This document shows, piece after piece, positions 1 to 9,699 of a DNA stretch of 41,611 nt (the first letter of the stretch is position 1; each line of letters starts with the position of its first letter). A program made the translations under genes and the position numbers. Source of the DNA: an uncultured Pelagibacteraceae bacterium (GTDB taxonomy: Bacteria > Pseudomonadota > Alphaproteobacteria > Pelagibacterales > Pelagibacteraceae); assembly GCA_902559305.1 (NCBI GenBank), contig CACEHK010000007.1, forward strand, positions 1 through 41,611, given 5' to 3'. The notes beneath the pieces are model-generated. The model was not told the DNA's origin. It was given only the letters and a program-made list of their open reading frames with translations, and did no database searches.

Positions 1-469
1 AATAAAAATAAATGTTAATAAAAAGCAAATTGGTTCTGATAGACTTTGCAATGCTATTGCAGTAAATGATAATAAAAATAATTATATAATTGTAGATTTT
101 GGAACTGCTACAACTTTTGATATTGTTATAAAAAATAAATATTTAGGTGGAATAATTGCTCCAGGTCTTTCTCTATCGCTAAATACTTTAATTTCTAAAG
201 CTTCTTTAATACCCCCTTTAAAATTAAAAAAAGTTAATAATATTTTAGCTAAAAATACTATATCCGCTGTTAGATCAGGCTTTTACTGGGGTTATATTGG
301 TCTGGTTCAAAATATGATTGATAAAATTTGTAAACAAACTAAAAAAAAATATAAAGTTATTTTGACAGGTGGATTTTCTCACTTGTTTGTAAAATCAATT
401 AAACAAAAAGTTATTATTGATAAGGACATAACTATAAAGGGACTTATAAGAATAGTTAAATTATTATGA
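1..469 (+). CDS. coaX: Type III pantothenate kinase (CoaX), 3' part
   Basis: This is the C-terminal part of a CoaX-type pantothenate kinase, which phosphorylates pantothenate in the first step of coenzyme A synthesis; the 5' end lies before the window. The open frame (codons from base 2) shows the family's blocks: a nucleotide/pantothenate-binding segment with DFGTATTFD, then GGIIAPGL, then SGFYWGY, and a late LTGGF motif. The frame stops with TGA at 467-469, overlapping the next ATG by four bases (ATGA). In Alphaproteobacteria coaX commonly sits between birA and the RNase J gene, and the neighbour here agrees. Identification is confident; the size cannot be judged because the gene is cut by the window edge. 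Confidence 0.9.
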   Translation, partial: IKINVNKKQIGSDRLCNAIAVNDNKNNYIIVDFGTATTFDIVIKNKYLGGIIAPGLSLSLNTLISKASLIPPLKLKKVNNILAKNTISAVRSGFYWGYIGLVQNMIDKICKQTKKKYKVILTGGFSHLFVKSIKQKVIIDKDITIKGLIRIVKLL

Positions 470-2124
470 CAAATGAAATATTGTTTTGTCCATTAGGAGG
501 ATCAGGAGAAATTGGCATGAATATGAATTTATATGCCTATGGTAAACCTGGATCACAAAAATGGATAATTGTTGATGTTGGTGTCACATTTGCTGATGAT
601 ATTCTTCCAGGTATTGATTTAATTTATCCTGATCCAGGTTTTATTGTTGATAAAAAAAATGATTTACTAGGCATAGTCTTAACACATGCTCATGAAGATC
701 ATATTGGTGCCATTACTTATGTTTGGAAAAAATTAAAATGTAAAATATACGCAACACCTTTTACTGCAGCACTTATAACAGAAAAATTTAAAGAAAAAAA
801 AATTGATATAATTCCTTATTTGAAAATTGTTGAACTTAATGGAACAATCGATCTAGATCCATTCAAAATTGATTTTGTTACTTTAACCCATTCTATTCTT
901 GAACCAAATGGCCTCAAAATTGAAACACCATCTGGTACTATTTTTCATACAGGTGATTGGAAAGTTGACCCAAACCCTTTAGTAGGCAAAAAAGTTAATG
1001 AAGAAAAATTAAAAAAAATTGGAGATGATGGAGTATTAGCAATGGTGTGTGACTCAACAAATGTATTCAGTATTGGTAGGGCTGGATCAGAGCTAGATGT
1101 AAGAAAAAACATACTTGAAGTTATGAAGAGACAAAAAAAAAGAATTTTAGTTACTTCATTTGCATCAAATGTTGCCAGAATGGAAACTGTTTTTGATTGT
1201 GCAAAAAAAATAGATCGACATATATCTTTAGTTGGGAGATCAATGCATAGAATATTTAATGCTGCTAAGCAATGCGGATACTTACAAGATGTATTAGATC
1301 CTCTTGACCCTAGAGATGCAAAAAATTTACCAAGAGATAAAATTGTTTATTTATGCACAGGAAGCCAAGGAGAGCCAATGGGTGCATTAAACCGTATTTC
1401 TAATTTTACTCATCCAGATGTATTTATAGAAAAAGACGATACAGTAATTTTTTCATCTAAAATTATACCAGGAAATGTCAGAAAACATTACAATGTTCAT
1501 AATAAGTTATTAAGGGATGGTATTAATGTAATTTCTGAAGAAACTGAGTTTGTACATGTATCTGGTCACCCTAACAGAGAGGATTTAAAAGATATGTATA
1601 AATGGATAAGACCAAATTGTTTAATACCGGTTCATGGAGAGCATAGACATATGAAAGAACAAATCAATTTTGCTAATGAAATGAAAATTCCATTCCCCGT
1701 TCAAGTAGAAAATGGGGATATAGTAAAAGTTTATCCAGGTAATAAACCATATGTATATGATAAAGCTCCAAGTGGTAGATTGTGTGTTGATGGAGAAATT
1801 TCAATAGAAGAAGATTCATTTTTTATTAAAGAAAGAAAAAACTTAGCTAATAATGGATTTATAGATTTAACTTTAATTATTTCAAATAAAGGAACCTTAA
1901 GTAGCAAACCTCTTCTTAACATTCGAGGCTTACCAATTTTTGAAAAAGAAGAATTTTTTGATGGGTTAGAAGAAGAGGTATTAAAGGTTACAAAAACGTT
2001 TTCATTAAAAAATATCAAACAAAATCAAAGTTTAATTGATGGGTTAAAAAAAACATGCAGAAAATATGCAAAAGAAAAAACTGGAAAAAAGCCTATAACT
2101 AATATTAATGTGGTAAGAATATAA
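466..2124 (+). CDS. rnj: Ribonuclease J
   Basis: This is a 552-residue metallo-beta-lactamase/beta-CASP ribonuclease of the RNase J family, which acts in RNA processing and decay as endonuclease and 5'-3' exonuclease. The zinc-binding HAHEDH motif is at residues 74-79, followed by HTGDW near 161 and the beta-CASP motifs SGHPNRED and PVHGEHRH in the 365-395 region; the C-terminal domain is present. The length matches the family. It starts four bases inside coaX (ATGA), which implies translational coupling, and proS begins three bases after its stop. Nothing in the active-site motifs looks degraded. Confidence 0.97.
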   Translation: MTNEILFCPLGGSGEIGMNMNLYAYGKPGSQKWIIVDVGVTFADDILPGIDLIYPDPGFIVDKKNDLLGIVLTHAHEDHIGAITYVWKKLKCKIYATPFTAALITEKFKEKKIDIIPYLKIVELNGTIDLDPFKIDFVTLTHSILEPNGLKIETPSGTIFHTGDWKVDPNPLVGKKVNEEKLKKIGDDGVLAMVCDSTNVFSIGRAGSELDVRKNILEVMKRQKKRILVTSFASNVARMETVFDCAKKIDRHISLVGRSMHRIFNAAKQCGYLQDVLDPLDPRDAKNLPRDKIVYLCTGSQGEPMGALNRISNFTHPDVFIEKDDTVIFSSKIIPGNVRKHYNVHNKLLRDGINVISEETEFVHVSGHPNREDLKDMYKWIRPNCLIPVHGEHRHMKEQINFANEMKIPFPVQVENGDIVKVYPGNKPYVYDKAPSGRLCVDGEISIEEDSFFIKERKNLANNGFIDLTLIISNKGTLSSKPLLNIRGLPIFEKEEFFDGLEEEVLKVTKTFSLKNIKQNQSLIDGLKKTCRKYAKEKTGKKPITNINVVRI

Positions 2125-2127
2125 TAA

Positions 2128-3453
2128 ATGCTATTTTCAAAATCTTTCATACCAATTTTAAAAAATAATCCTTCTGAAGCTGTAATTAAATCACATCAAT
2201 TAATGCTTAGAACTGGAATGATAAAACAGTCTTCAGCAGGTATATATTCATGGTTGCCACTTGGATTTAAGGTAATGAAAAAAATAGAACAAATTGTTCG
2301 TGAAGAGCAGGATAGAATTGGTGTTCAAGAAATTTTAATGCCAACCATACAATCTAGTGAAATCTGGAAGGAAAGTGGAAGATACGAAGACTACGGTGAA
2401 GAAATGTTAAGAATTAAAGACAGACAAGATAGAGAAATGCTTTATGGACCAACTAATGAGGAATTAATAACCGATATATTTAGATCAAGTATAAAATCTT
2501 ATAAATCACTACCACAAATGCTTTATCATATTCAGTGGAAATTTAGAGATGAACTAAGACCAAGATTTGGGATAATGAGATGTAGGGAGTTTTACATGAA
2601 AGATGCATATTCTTTTGATTTAAATGATGATGAAGCAAATTTTTCATATAATAAATTTTTCCTCTCTTATTTGCGCACTTTTAAAAGATTAAATTTGTCA
2701 GCAATACCAATGGCAGCTGATACAGGACCAATAGGAGGAAATTTATCACATGAATTTATTATTCTTGCAGAGACTGGTGAAAGTAAAATTTATACTGATA
2801 AAAGAATATTTGATGTTAGTAGTGATAATACAAAATTAGAAAAAAAATCATTAAATGAACTAAGAGAAAAATTCGAAAAATTTTATGCTGTTACTGACGA
2901 AAAATTTAACAAAACTGAATTTGAAAATAATGTTCCTGAAGAATTTAGGCTACATACAAAAGGAATTGAAGTTGGACATATTTTTTACTTTGGAGATAAA
3001 TATTCAAAACCAATGAATGCATCTGTTGATTTTCAGGGCAAAAAAGAATTTGTTAAAATGGGATCGTATGGTGTAGGTGTTTCCAGATTAGTAGGAGCAA
3101 TTATTGAAGCAAAATATGATGAAAAAAATGAAATTATGAATTGGCCAATTTCAGTGTCACCTTACGAATGTGCAATTATCCCACTTGTAAGTAAAAATGA
3201 TAATTCCAATTTAGAAAAGGCAAACAATATCTGTAAATATTTAAATACAAACAAAATTGACACTATAATAGATGATACCGATGAAAATATTTCTTCAAAA
3301 ATAAAAAAGTTTAATTTAATAGGAATACCATTTCAAATTATAATTGGTAAAAAAAATGATGGTCATTTATTTGAATTTAATGAAATTGGAAAAGAAACAA
3401 AAAATTTATCTATTGAAGATATATCAAAAATTATAATAAAAAAAAAAAAATAA
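2128..3453 (+). CDS. proS: Prolyl-tRNA synthetase, short alphaproteobacterial type
   Basis: Charges tRNA-Pro with proline. This class II synthetase has 441 residues; motif 2 is visible as FRDELRPRFGIMRCREF, and motif 3 contains GSYGVGVSRL close to residue 315. The length shows it lacks the long editing insertion between motifs 2 and 3 that makes the E. coli enzyme about 570 residues; the short form is usual in Alphaproteobacteria and mitochondria. A C-terminal anticodon-binding domain follows. The last codons are four lysines encoded in a 13-base A run (3438-3450) just before the TAA. It lies between rnj and lolC in one plus-strand transcription unit. Confidence 0.96.
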   Translation: MLFSKSFIPILKNNPSEAVIKSHQLMLRTGMIKQSSAGIYSWLPLGFKVMKKIEQIVREEQDRIGVQEILMPTIQSSEIWKESGRYEDYGEEMLRIKDRQDREMLYGPTNEELITDIFRSSIKSYKSLPQMLYHIQWKFRDELRPRFGIMRCREFYMKDAYSFDLNDDEANFSYNKFFLSYLRTFKRLNLSAIPMAADTGPIGGNLSHEFIILAETGESKIYTDKRIFDVSSDNTKLEKKSLNELREKFEKFYAVTDEKFNKTEFENNVPEEFRLHTKGIEVGHIFYFGDKYSKPMNASVDFQGKKEFVKMGSYGVGVSRLVGAIIEAKYDEKNEIMNWPISVSPYECAIIPLVSKNDNSNLEKANNICKYLNTNKIDTIIDDTDENISSKIKKFNLIGIPFQIIIGKKNDGHLFEFNEIGKETKNLSIEDISKIIIKKKK

Positions 3454-3454
3454 A

Positions 3455-4684
3455 TTGATTTCGCAATTAGAAAAAGAAGTAACTCTAAGATATCTTAAAA
3501 CTAGAAAAAAAGATGGTTTTTTGAATGTAATTTCAATTTTTTCTTTTATTGGTATTAGTTTGGGTGTTGCTGTTTTAATTATAGTCATGTCTGTAATGAA
3601 TGGTTTCAGAACCGAATTGATTGAAAAAATTGTAGGATTTAATCCACACGCAGTAATAAAACCCTATGATAATCCTATTGATGAAAATTTATTTACTAAT
3701 AAAGAACTAAACAAATTATCTAAAGTTTTTCTTTATAGTAATAGTGGTGAAGGAGTTCTTATAAATAAAGAATATACAAAAGGTCTTTTATTAAGAGGAT
3801 ATTTGCCTGATGATTATAAGAAACTGGCTATTGTTGAAAGTAACAGTTTTAATGGCAATAAAAAGTTAAATCCTAGTCATATATCAATTGGAAAAGAATT
3901 AAGTTTTACTTACGATATAAAGTTAGGTGATAAAGTATTATTAATGTCACCAACAGGAATTAAAACTATTGTTGGAAATTTACCAAAGCAAAAGTCTTAT
4001 ATAGTCGACTCAATTTTTGATAGCGAAATATCAGATTTTGATCAAAATGTTGCTTTTATTAATTTAAATGATTTAGAAAATTTCTTTGATTTAAAAAGTT
4101 CAAGTAGGAATTTGGAAATTTATTTAAAAAATCCTAAAAATATTGAAATTACTAAAAAAAATCTAGAAAACATATTTCAAGATTACTACGTTTATACTTG
4201 GTCTGATTTAAATAAATCTTTGTTTTCTGCACTAAAAGTTGAAAGGAATGTAATGTTTATAATACTTTCATTAATAATTATCGTAGCTGCTTTTAATATA
4301 ATTTCTGGTTTAACAATATTGGTTAAAAATAAAACAAGGGAAATTGCCATACTTAAATCAATTGGTGTATTGAATAAATCAATTTCAAAAATATTTTTTA
4401 TGGTTGGTTTTATAATTGGTTCTTTAGCAACTATATTTGGAATTATATTGGGCGTTTTGTTCTCTATATATATAGAAAATATCAGAGAATTTCTGAGTAA
4501 TATTTTCAATATTAGTCTTTTTCCTGAAGAAATATATTTTTTAAGTAAAATGCCATCAGAAATCAATCCAGGTTCAATTTTTTTAATAGCTATTTGCTCT
4601 GTAATAATAACAATTATTGTTTCTATTTATCCTGCAATAAAAGCTTCTCAAATGAATACTTCAAAGGCTCTTAAATATGACTAA
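3455..4684 (+). CDS. lolC: Lipoprotein-releasing ABC transporter permease (LolC/LolE family)
   Basis: Inner-membrane permease of the Lol system, which extracts outer-membrane lipoproteins and passes them to LolA. It has 409 residues with the expected plan: a short cytoplasmic start ending in RYLKTRKKDGF, a first membrane helix at about 21-46, a large periplasmic MacB-like domain, and an FtsX-type domain with three helices from about 265 to 400. Only one permease gene is present, as in other Alphaproteobacteria where a single protein replaces the LolC/LolE pair. The start is a TTG one base after the proS stop; it is chosen because the residues right after it match the normal N-terminus of the family. 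lolD overlaps its end by eight bases. Confidence 0.92.
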   Translation: MISQLEKEVTLRYLKTRKKDGFLNVISIFSFIGISLGVAVLIIVMSVMNGFRTELIEKIVGFNPHAVIKPYDNPIDENLFTNKELNKLSKVFLYSNSGEGVLINKEYTKGLLLRGYLPDDYKKLAIVESNSFNGNKKLNPSHISIGKELSFTYDIKLGDKVLLMSPTGIKTIVGNLPKQKSYIVDSIFDSEISDFDQNVAFINLNDLENFFDLKSSSRNLEIYLKNPKNIEITKKNLENIFQDYYVYTWSDLNKSLFSALKVERNVMFIILSLIIIVAAFNIISGLTILVKNKTREIAILKSIGVLNKSISKIFFMVGFIIGSLATIFGIILGVLFSIYIENIREFLSNIFNISLFPEEIYFLSKMPSEINPGSIFLIAICSVIITIIVSIYPAIKASQMNTSKALKYD

Positions 4685-5378
4685 TATTATTGAATTAAAA
4701 AATATTGTTAAAAATTATAATACAAAAAAAAAAATTAAAGTATTAAATAAAATTAATTTTTCTTTTAAGGCGGGTAAAATTTATTCTTTAATGGGACCCT
4801 CAGGTTCTGGTAAATCGACACTATTGAATTTACTTTCCTTAATCGACACACCAAATTCTGGTACTTTAAAAATACTAAATCAAGTAATTAATCACAAATT
4901 TCAATCTAAAAATGATAAATTAAGAGCAAAAAAGATTGGCATTATTTATCAAGATAATAATTTACTCTCTGACTTTACAAGCATAGAAAATATATACTTA
5001 TCAAGATTATCAATTGATGAAAATAAAAATAAGGCTCTTGAGGATTCAAAAAAATTAATTAAAAAACTTGGATTAACTAATAGAGAAAACCATCTAGCTT
5101 CAGAACTTTCCGGTGGTGAAATGCAAAGAGTAGCTATTGCAAGAGCATTAATTAATTCACCTGATATTATTCTAGCCGATGAACCAACAGGAAGTTTAGA
5201 TATAAAAAACGCTAAAGAAGTTTTTAAAATTTTACTTAAGCTTAAAAATAAAAATAGATTAATAATATTTGCAACTCATAATAGATTTTTTGCTAATATG
5301 GCAGATTGCAAAATTGAGTTAATTAGTGGTAAGATTAAAAAATCCACTAATGCAAGAATCAGAAATAAAAACATTTAA
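4677..5378 (+). CDS. lolD: Lipoprotein-releasing ABC transporter ATPase LolD
   Basis: ATPase partner of the permease just upstream, powering lipoprotein release. It has 233 residues with a complete ABC set: Walker [10 protein letters not shown] at 40-48, the signature [15 protein letters not shown] near 144, Walker B with [11 protein letters not shown] near 165-172, and the H-loop in FATHN. The pairing with a LolC-type permease, overlapping it by eight bases, separates it from other MacB-like ATPases. Its 3' end overlaps the start of dnaE by 29 bases, so the two are very probably cotranscribed. Confidence 0.95.
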   Translation: MTNIIELKNIVKNYNTKKKIKVLNKINFSFKAGKIYSLMGPSGSGKSTLLNLLSLIDTPNSGTLKILNQVINHKFQSKNDKLRAKKIGIIYQDNNLLSDFTSIENIYLSRLSIDENKNKALEDSKKLIKKLGLTNRENHLASELSGGEMQRVAIARALINSPDIILADEPTGSLDIKNAKEVFKILLKLKNKNRLIIFATHNRFFANMADCKIELISGKIKKSTNARIRNKNI

Positions 5379-8300
5379 TCATCTCAAAATTCATACCCAG
5401 TATTCAATATGTGAAGGAGCAGTAAAAATTGAAGATTTAAAAATTTATTGCAAAGATAATAAAGTAAAATCCATTGGTTTATCTGATACATCAAACTTAT
5501 GTGGAGCTTTAGAGTTTTCAGAAAAAATTTCTAAATCAGGTAGCCAACCCATTATAGGAACTCAAATTAGATTTAAATTAGATGAAACCATTGGTTTATT
5601 ACCTTTGTTTGCTTTAAACGAAATAGGTTATAAAAATATAATTAAGCTTTCATCAGCTTCTTATTTAAAAAATGATGATCTATCTGAACCACATGTAGAA
5701 TTCAATAATTTATTATCTAGTTCTGAAGGCGTTGCTGTATTTTCTGGAACAGTTTTTGGATTGTTTGGCCAATTATTTAATAAAGGAAAATTTAACGAAA
5801 TCCACAATTTATATTCTGAAATTAAAAAAAAATTAGGTGATAGATTTTATATTGAAATCCAACGCCACAATGATCAAAACGAAATAAATTTTGAAAAATA
5901 TAATTTAGGTAAATCATTAGATTTAGATATTCCAATTATTGCAACAAATGAAGTTTTTTATTTGAACAAAAATATGCATGAGGCCCATGATGCATTAATT
6001 TGTATTGGAAATAAAACTTATGTTAATGAAAAAAATAGAGTTAGACTTAGTGACCAACATTATTTTAAAAAAAATTCTGAAATGTCAGAATTATTTGCTG
6101 ATCTTCCTGAAGCATTAGAAAATAATTATAATTTCCCTTTACGTTGCAGTTTTAGACCTATTTTTTCTAATCCAATTTTGCCAAACATTAGTAGTGAAAA
6201 AGAAGGTAATGCTGATTCTATTTTAAAAAAAGATTCTTTAGACGGATTAAAAAATAAATTTAACAAATTTTTTGGAATAAAAGATGAAAAATTAGAAACT
6301 AATCCTACCTATTTAAAATATAAATCAAGACTTAATCATGAACTTTCTATTATTAATGAAATGAAATATTCTAGCTATTTTCTTATAGTATCTGATTATA
6401 TTAAATGGGCTAAAAGCAAAGACATTCCTGTTGGTCCAGGTAGAGGATCTGGTGCCGGATCTCTTGTAGCTTGGTGTCTCTCAATTACAGATGTAGACCC
6501 AATTAAATTTAATTTAATATTTGAAAGGTTTTTAAATCCTGACAGAATTTCAATGCCAGATTTTGATATAGATTTCTGTGAAGATAAAAGAGATCTTGTT
6601 TTTGAATATTTGACAAAGAAATACAAAGATAGTGTGGCTCACATAATAACTTTCGGTAAATTAAAAGCAAGAATGGTGATCAGAGATGTTGGTAGAGTTC
6701 TAGGATTGCCATATGGATTTGTTGATAGTATTTCAAAAATGATTCCTTTTGATCCATCAAGGCCACAAAATTTAACACAATGTATTTCTAGTGAGCCAAG
6801 ATTACAAAAACTTATTAAAGAAGATCCAAGAGTTAAAAAATTAACTGACCTGTCATTAAAATTAGAGGATCTTAATAGAAATGTCGCAACACATGCAGCT
6901 GGAGTTGTTATAGCAGATAAAAAACTAACTGAAATAGTACCTTTATATAAAGATGCTTCTACAGATTTATTATTACCATCAACTCAATTTGATATGTACT
7001 CAGCTGAAAATGCTGGATTAGTCAAATTTGATTTTTTGGGTCTAAAAACTCTAACTGTAATCAACAATACTGAAAAATTAATTAGAAAAAAAAAAAAGGA
7101 ATTTAAAATAGAAAACATTAACTTTGAGGATCAAAAGGTCTTTGAATTATTATCTACTGGAAATACTGTTGGATTATTTCAAATTGAGAGTGCTGGTATG
7201 AGAGAAGCTTTAACTCAAATGAAACCGAACCATATTGAAGATATAATTGCACTTGTAGCATTATATAGACCTGGTCCTATGAGCAACATTCCTACATACA
7301 ACGATTGTAAACACGGAAGGCAAACACCAGATTATTTACATCCACTCTTAGAGGAAATTTTAAAACCAACCTACGGTGTAATTATTTACCAAGAACAAGT
7401 AATGGAAATTGCACAAAAGTTATCAGGGTTTACCGCTGGACAAGCAGATTTGCTAAGAAGAGCGATGGGTAAAAAAAAAAGAGCAGAGCTTGAAAAACAA
7501 AAACAAGGATTTATTGATGGAGCAATTAAAAATGGTATAGCCAAAGATGTAGCTGCAGGAATTTTTTTAAAAATCGAACCTTTCGCTGAATATGGATTTA
7601 ACAAAAGTCATGCCGCTGCATATGGAATAATTTCTTATCAAACAGCATTTTTAAAAACTTATTATCCTAATGAATTTATAGCTTCATCTATGACAATGGA
7701 TATTTCAAATCAGGATAAATTAAGTGAATTTTATGAAGAATTAAAAAGATTAAATGTTGAAGTTATAAGACCGGATATTAATGAATGTTATGCCGATTTT
7801 AGAACAATTGATAATAAGTTTTATTATGCCTTAGGGGGCATCAAAGCCGTTGGCTACGAGTCGATTACAAACATTGTTAAAGAGAGAGATAAAAATGGAA
7901 AATTTAAATCTATTAATGATTTTATAAATAGAGTAAATCCCAAAGATATTAATAAACTTCAATTAGAAGGACTAACAAAAGCTGGCGCTTTTGACAGTTT
8001 AATTTCAAATAGGCAAGCTTTATTCAATTCAATACCAAATATTATATCTAAAAGTAAAAATATTTTTGATAATAAAAATGCTAATCAAATTGATCTATTT
8101 AAAGAAGATGAAAATACTCAAAATGATATTATTGGCAATAGTGAAGATTGGAAATTTGAGGAAAGATTATCAAAAGAATTTGAATCAGTTGGATTTTTTA
8201 TTTCTGATCATCCACTAAATCAATTTACTGAAATTTTTGATGATTATAAAATTATAGAATATTCTAAATTTATTTTAAAAAATGAAATAAAAAACGCTAA

Positions 8301-8766
8301 TATTGCTGCTACATTATTGAAATTACAAGAAAGAAAAACAGCAAAAGGAAACTCTTATGCAGTTCTAAAACTTACAGATTTAAATAGTGTCTTTGAGCTT
8401 TTTATTTTTTCTGATATTTTGGAACTCAATAGAGAAATTTTAAAAGAAGGTAGTTCTCTTTTGTTAACTCTAGTAAAAAATATATCTAGTGACGAAAATA
8501 GATTTAAAAGAATTAATGTTCAAAAAGTTGCTTCTTTAAAAAATTTGTTTAATAGTTCTATTAACGAGATATCTTTTGATATTAATTCAAATGAAGAATT
8601 AGAAGAAATTTGTAAAATGTTAAATAAAGAAGGAAAAACTATTGTAAATATTAATTTTTTAACAAAAGACAATGTTCTCAAATTTAAACTTAAAAATTCA
8701 CGCCATTTAGATAGAAAATCCTTAAGTCTTCTAAGAAAACATCAAATTCAAGCTATAATTAGTTAA
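5350..8766 (+). CDS. dnaE: DNA polymerase III alpha subunit
   Basis: Catalytic subunit of the replicative polymerase. I place the start at the ATG at 5350, giving 1138 residues, because the next residues lead straight into the PHP domain motif HLKIHTQYS; a GTG at 5326 would add eight residues with no family support. The order is the PHP domain (first ~270 residues), the C-family polymerase core with GPGRGSGAGS and the catalytic PDFDIDF motif (Asp404, Asp406), then the finger, helix-hairpin-helix and OB-fold regions towards the C-terminus. Length and order fit DnaE rather than PolC or DnaE2. The start lies inside lolD. It ends the first block; the 131-base spacer after it is the longest in the window. 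Confidence 0.97.
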   Translation: MQESEIKTFNHLKIHTQYSICEGAVKIEDLKIYCKDNKVKSIGLSDTSNLCGALEFSEKISKSGSQPIIGTQIRFKLDETIGLLPLFALNEIGYKNIIKLSSASYLKNDDLSEPHVEFNNLLSSSEGVAVFSGTVFGLFGQLFNKGKFNEIHNLYSEIKKKLGDRFYIEIQRHNDQNEINFEKYNLGKSLDLDIPIIATNEVFYLNKNMHEAHDALICIGNKTYVNEKNRVRLSDQHYFKKNSEMSELFADLPEALENNYNFPLRCSFRPIFSNPILPNISSEKEGNADSILKKDSLDGLKNKFNKFFGIKDEKLETNPTYLKYKSRLNHELSIINEMKYSSYFLIVSDYIKWAKSKDIPVGPGRGSGAGSLVAWCLSITDVDPIKFNLIFERFLNPDRISMPDFDIDFCEDKRDLVFEYLTKKYKDSVAHIITFGKLKARMVIRDVGRVLGLPYGFVDSISKMIPFDPSRPQNLTQCISSEPRLQKLIKEDPRVKKLTDLSLKLEDLNRNVATHAAGVVIADKKLTEIVPLYKDASTDLLLPSTQFDMYSAENAGLVKFDFLGLKTLTVINNTEKLIRKKKKEFKIENINFEDQKVFELLSTGNTVGLFQIESAGMREALTQMKPNHIEDIIALVALYRPGPMSNIPTYNDCKHGRQTPDYLHPLLEEILKPTYGVIIYQEQVMEIAQKLSGFTAGQADLLRRAMGKKKRAELEKQKQGFIDGAIKNGIAKDVAAGIFLKIEPFAEYGFNKSHAAAYGIISYQTAFLKTYYPNEFIASSMTMDISNQDKLSEFYEELKRLNVEVIRPDINECYADFRTIDNKFYYALGGIKAVGYESITNIVKERDKNGKFKSINDFINRVNPKDINKLQLEGLTKAGAFDSLISNRQALFNSIPNIISKSKNIFDNKNANQIDLFKEDENTQNDIIGNSEDWKFEERLSKEFESVGFFISDHPLNQFTEIFDDYKIIEYSKFILKNEIKNANIAATLLKLQERKTAKGNSYAVLKLTDLNSVFELFIFSDILELNREILKEGSSLLLTLVKNISSDENRFKRINVQKVASLKNLFNSSINEISFDINSNEELEEICKMLNKEGKTIVNINFLTKDNVLKFKLKNSRHLDRKSLSLLRKHQIQAIIS

Positions 8767-8773
8767 ATAAAAC

Positions 8774-8802
8774 TTGTTAATTTCTAAAAATATTTGTAAA
8801 TA
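8774..8802 (+). promoter_or_regulatory. Possible promoter upstream of rpsB
   Basis: The dnaE-rpsB spacer is the only sizeable plus-strand gap, so a promoter for the rpsB block is expected in it. A TTGTTA at 8774-8779 is followed, after 17 bases, by TAAATA at 8797-8802, a weak pair compared with the sigma-70 consensus. Another pair shifted about 20 bases downstream is equally possible. In DNA this rich in A and T such matches are common by chance, so the exact site is not established. Confidence 0.22.
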
Positions 8803-8826
8803 CTGCTTAAATTAAATTAATACGCA

Positions 8827-8890
8827 CACAATTTTTGGTTTAACAACCCTCCGGTCCTTAATTGGAAATAATTGTGGTGGCATAACCGGG
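8827..8890 (+). promoter_or_regulatory. Structured 5' leader of rpsB (candidate S2 autoregulatory RNA)
   Basis: The last 70 bases before rpsB are clearly richer in G and C than the surroundings and can fold. CACAATT at 8827-8833 pairs perfectly with AATTGTG at 8870-8876. Inside this stem, GGTT at 8837-8840 pairs with AACC at 8845-8848, and CCGGT at 8851-8855 pairs with ACCGG at 8885-8889 beyond the stem (extended by a U-G pair 8850/8890), which makes a pseudoknot. The downstream arm covers the only G-rich stretch that could serve as ribosome binding site, seven bases before the ATG. A structured leader before the S2 gene has been reported in Pelagibacter by comparative genomics; that this is the same element, and that S2 binds it, is inference. 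Confidence 0.75.
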
Positions 8891-8897
8891 AAAAAAA

Positions 8898-9695
8898 ATG
8901 AAGATACCGCAAATAACTATACAACAACTATTAGAAGCAGGCGTCCATCTTGGTCATAAGACATTAAGATGGAATCCGAAAATGAAAAATTATATTTTTG
9001 GAAAGAGAGACTCAATTCATATAATTGATTTAACCCAGACATTAGAATTAATAAATATCGCACTTGAAAAAATATATAAAGTTATATCTGAAAATGGTAA
9101 AATACTTTTTATATCGACAAAAAAACAAGCTTCAGAGGCTATAGCAGACTTGTCCAAAGAAACTGACCAATACTATGTGAATCATAGATGGTTAGGTGGT
9201 ATGTTGACTAATTGGGATACAATCTCAAACTCTATTAAAAAATTAGAAAAATTAAATATAGATTTAGTTTCTGAAAATAGAGGATTTACCAAGAAAGAAC
9301 TTTTAAAAATGAGTGTTCAGAGAGATAAGCTTGAAAAGTCATTAGGTGGAATATCAAAAATGAAAAAAGTTCCAGACCTAGTTTTTGTAATAGATACAAA
9401 TTATGAATCATTAGCAATTAAAGAATCAATTAAATTAGGAATACCTATTATTGCAATATTAGATACTAATTCTGATCCCGAAGGAATAAATTTTCCAATA
9501 CCAGGAAATGATGATGCGAGAAGATCGATAGATCTTTATTGCAATCTAATTAAAGAAACAATTATCAATGCAAAAAAAGAAACCCCCGTTTCAGAAGAAA
9601 AAATTTCTAAAGTTGAAGAAAAAAAAGATTTGAAAGATATTTCTTCTGAAAAAAAAAAGGATGATAAAAAATCACAAATTAATCCTTTAAATTAA
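8898..9695 (+). CDS. rpsB: 30S ribosomal protein S2
   Basis: Small-subunit ribosomal protein S2, 265 residues. The N-terminus ([19 protein letters not shown]), the central [11 protein letters not shown] motif and the later PDLVFVIDT and [14 protein letters not shown] segments are diagnostic. The last ~40 residues form a lysine/glutamate-rich, low-complexity tail, a type of extension common in alphaproteobacterial S2. The start at 8898 follows the structured leader and gives the canonical N-terminus. tsf starts four bases after its stop, the usual rpsB-tsf pair. Confidence 0.98.
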   Translation: MKIPQITIQQLLEAGVHLGHKTLRWNPKMKNYIFGKRDSIHIIDLTQTLELINIALEKIYKVISENGKILFISTKKQASEAIADLSKETDQYYVNHRWLGGMLTNWDTISNSIKKLEKLNIDLVSENRGFTKKELLKMSVQRDKLEKSLGGISKMKKVPDLVFVIDTNYESLAIKESIKLGIPIIAILDTNSDPEGINFPIPGNDDARRSIDLYCNLIKETIINAKKETPVSEEKISKVEEKKDLKDISSEKKKDDKKSQINPLN

Positions 9696-9699
9696 AAAA

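Noticed and set aside
4192-4566. Minus-strand open frame of 124 codons inside lolC
   Set aside because: It mirrors the hydrophobic FtsX helices of lolC; composition follows from the sense gene and nothing recognisable is encoded.
5326-5349. Upstream GTG start for dnaE
   Set aside because: It adds eight residues from within lolD; the ATG at 5350 gives the standard DnaE N-terminus.
8767-8826. Intrinsic terminator after dnaE
   Set aside because: The spacer has AT-rich partial symmetry (around 8790-8803) but no GC-containing stem followed by a U-run.
9580-9692. Lysine/glutamate-rich end of rpsB as a separate or foreign segment
   Set aside because: It is in frame, uses the same codons as the neighbours, and charged tails on S2 are common in Alphaproteobacteria.
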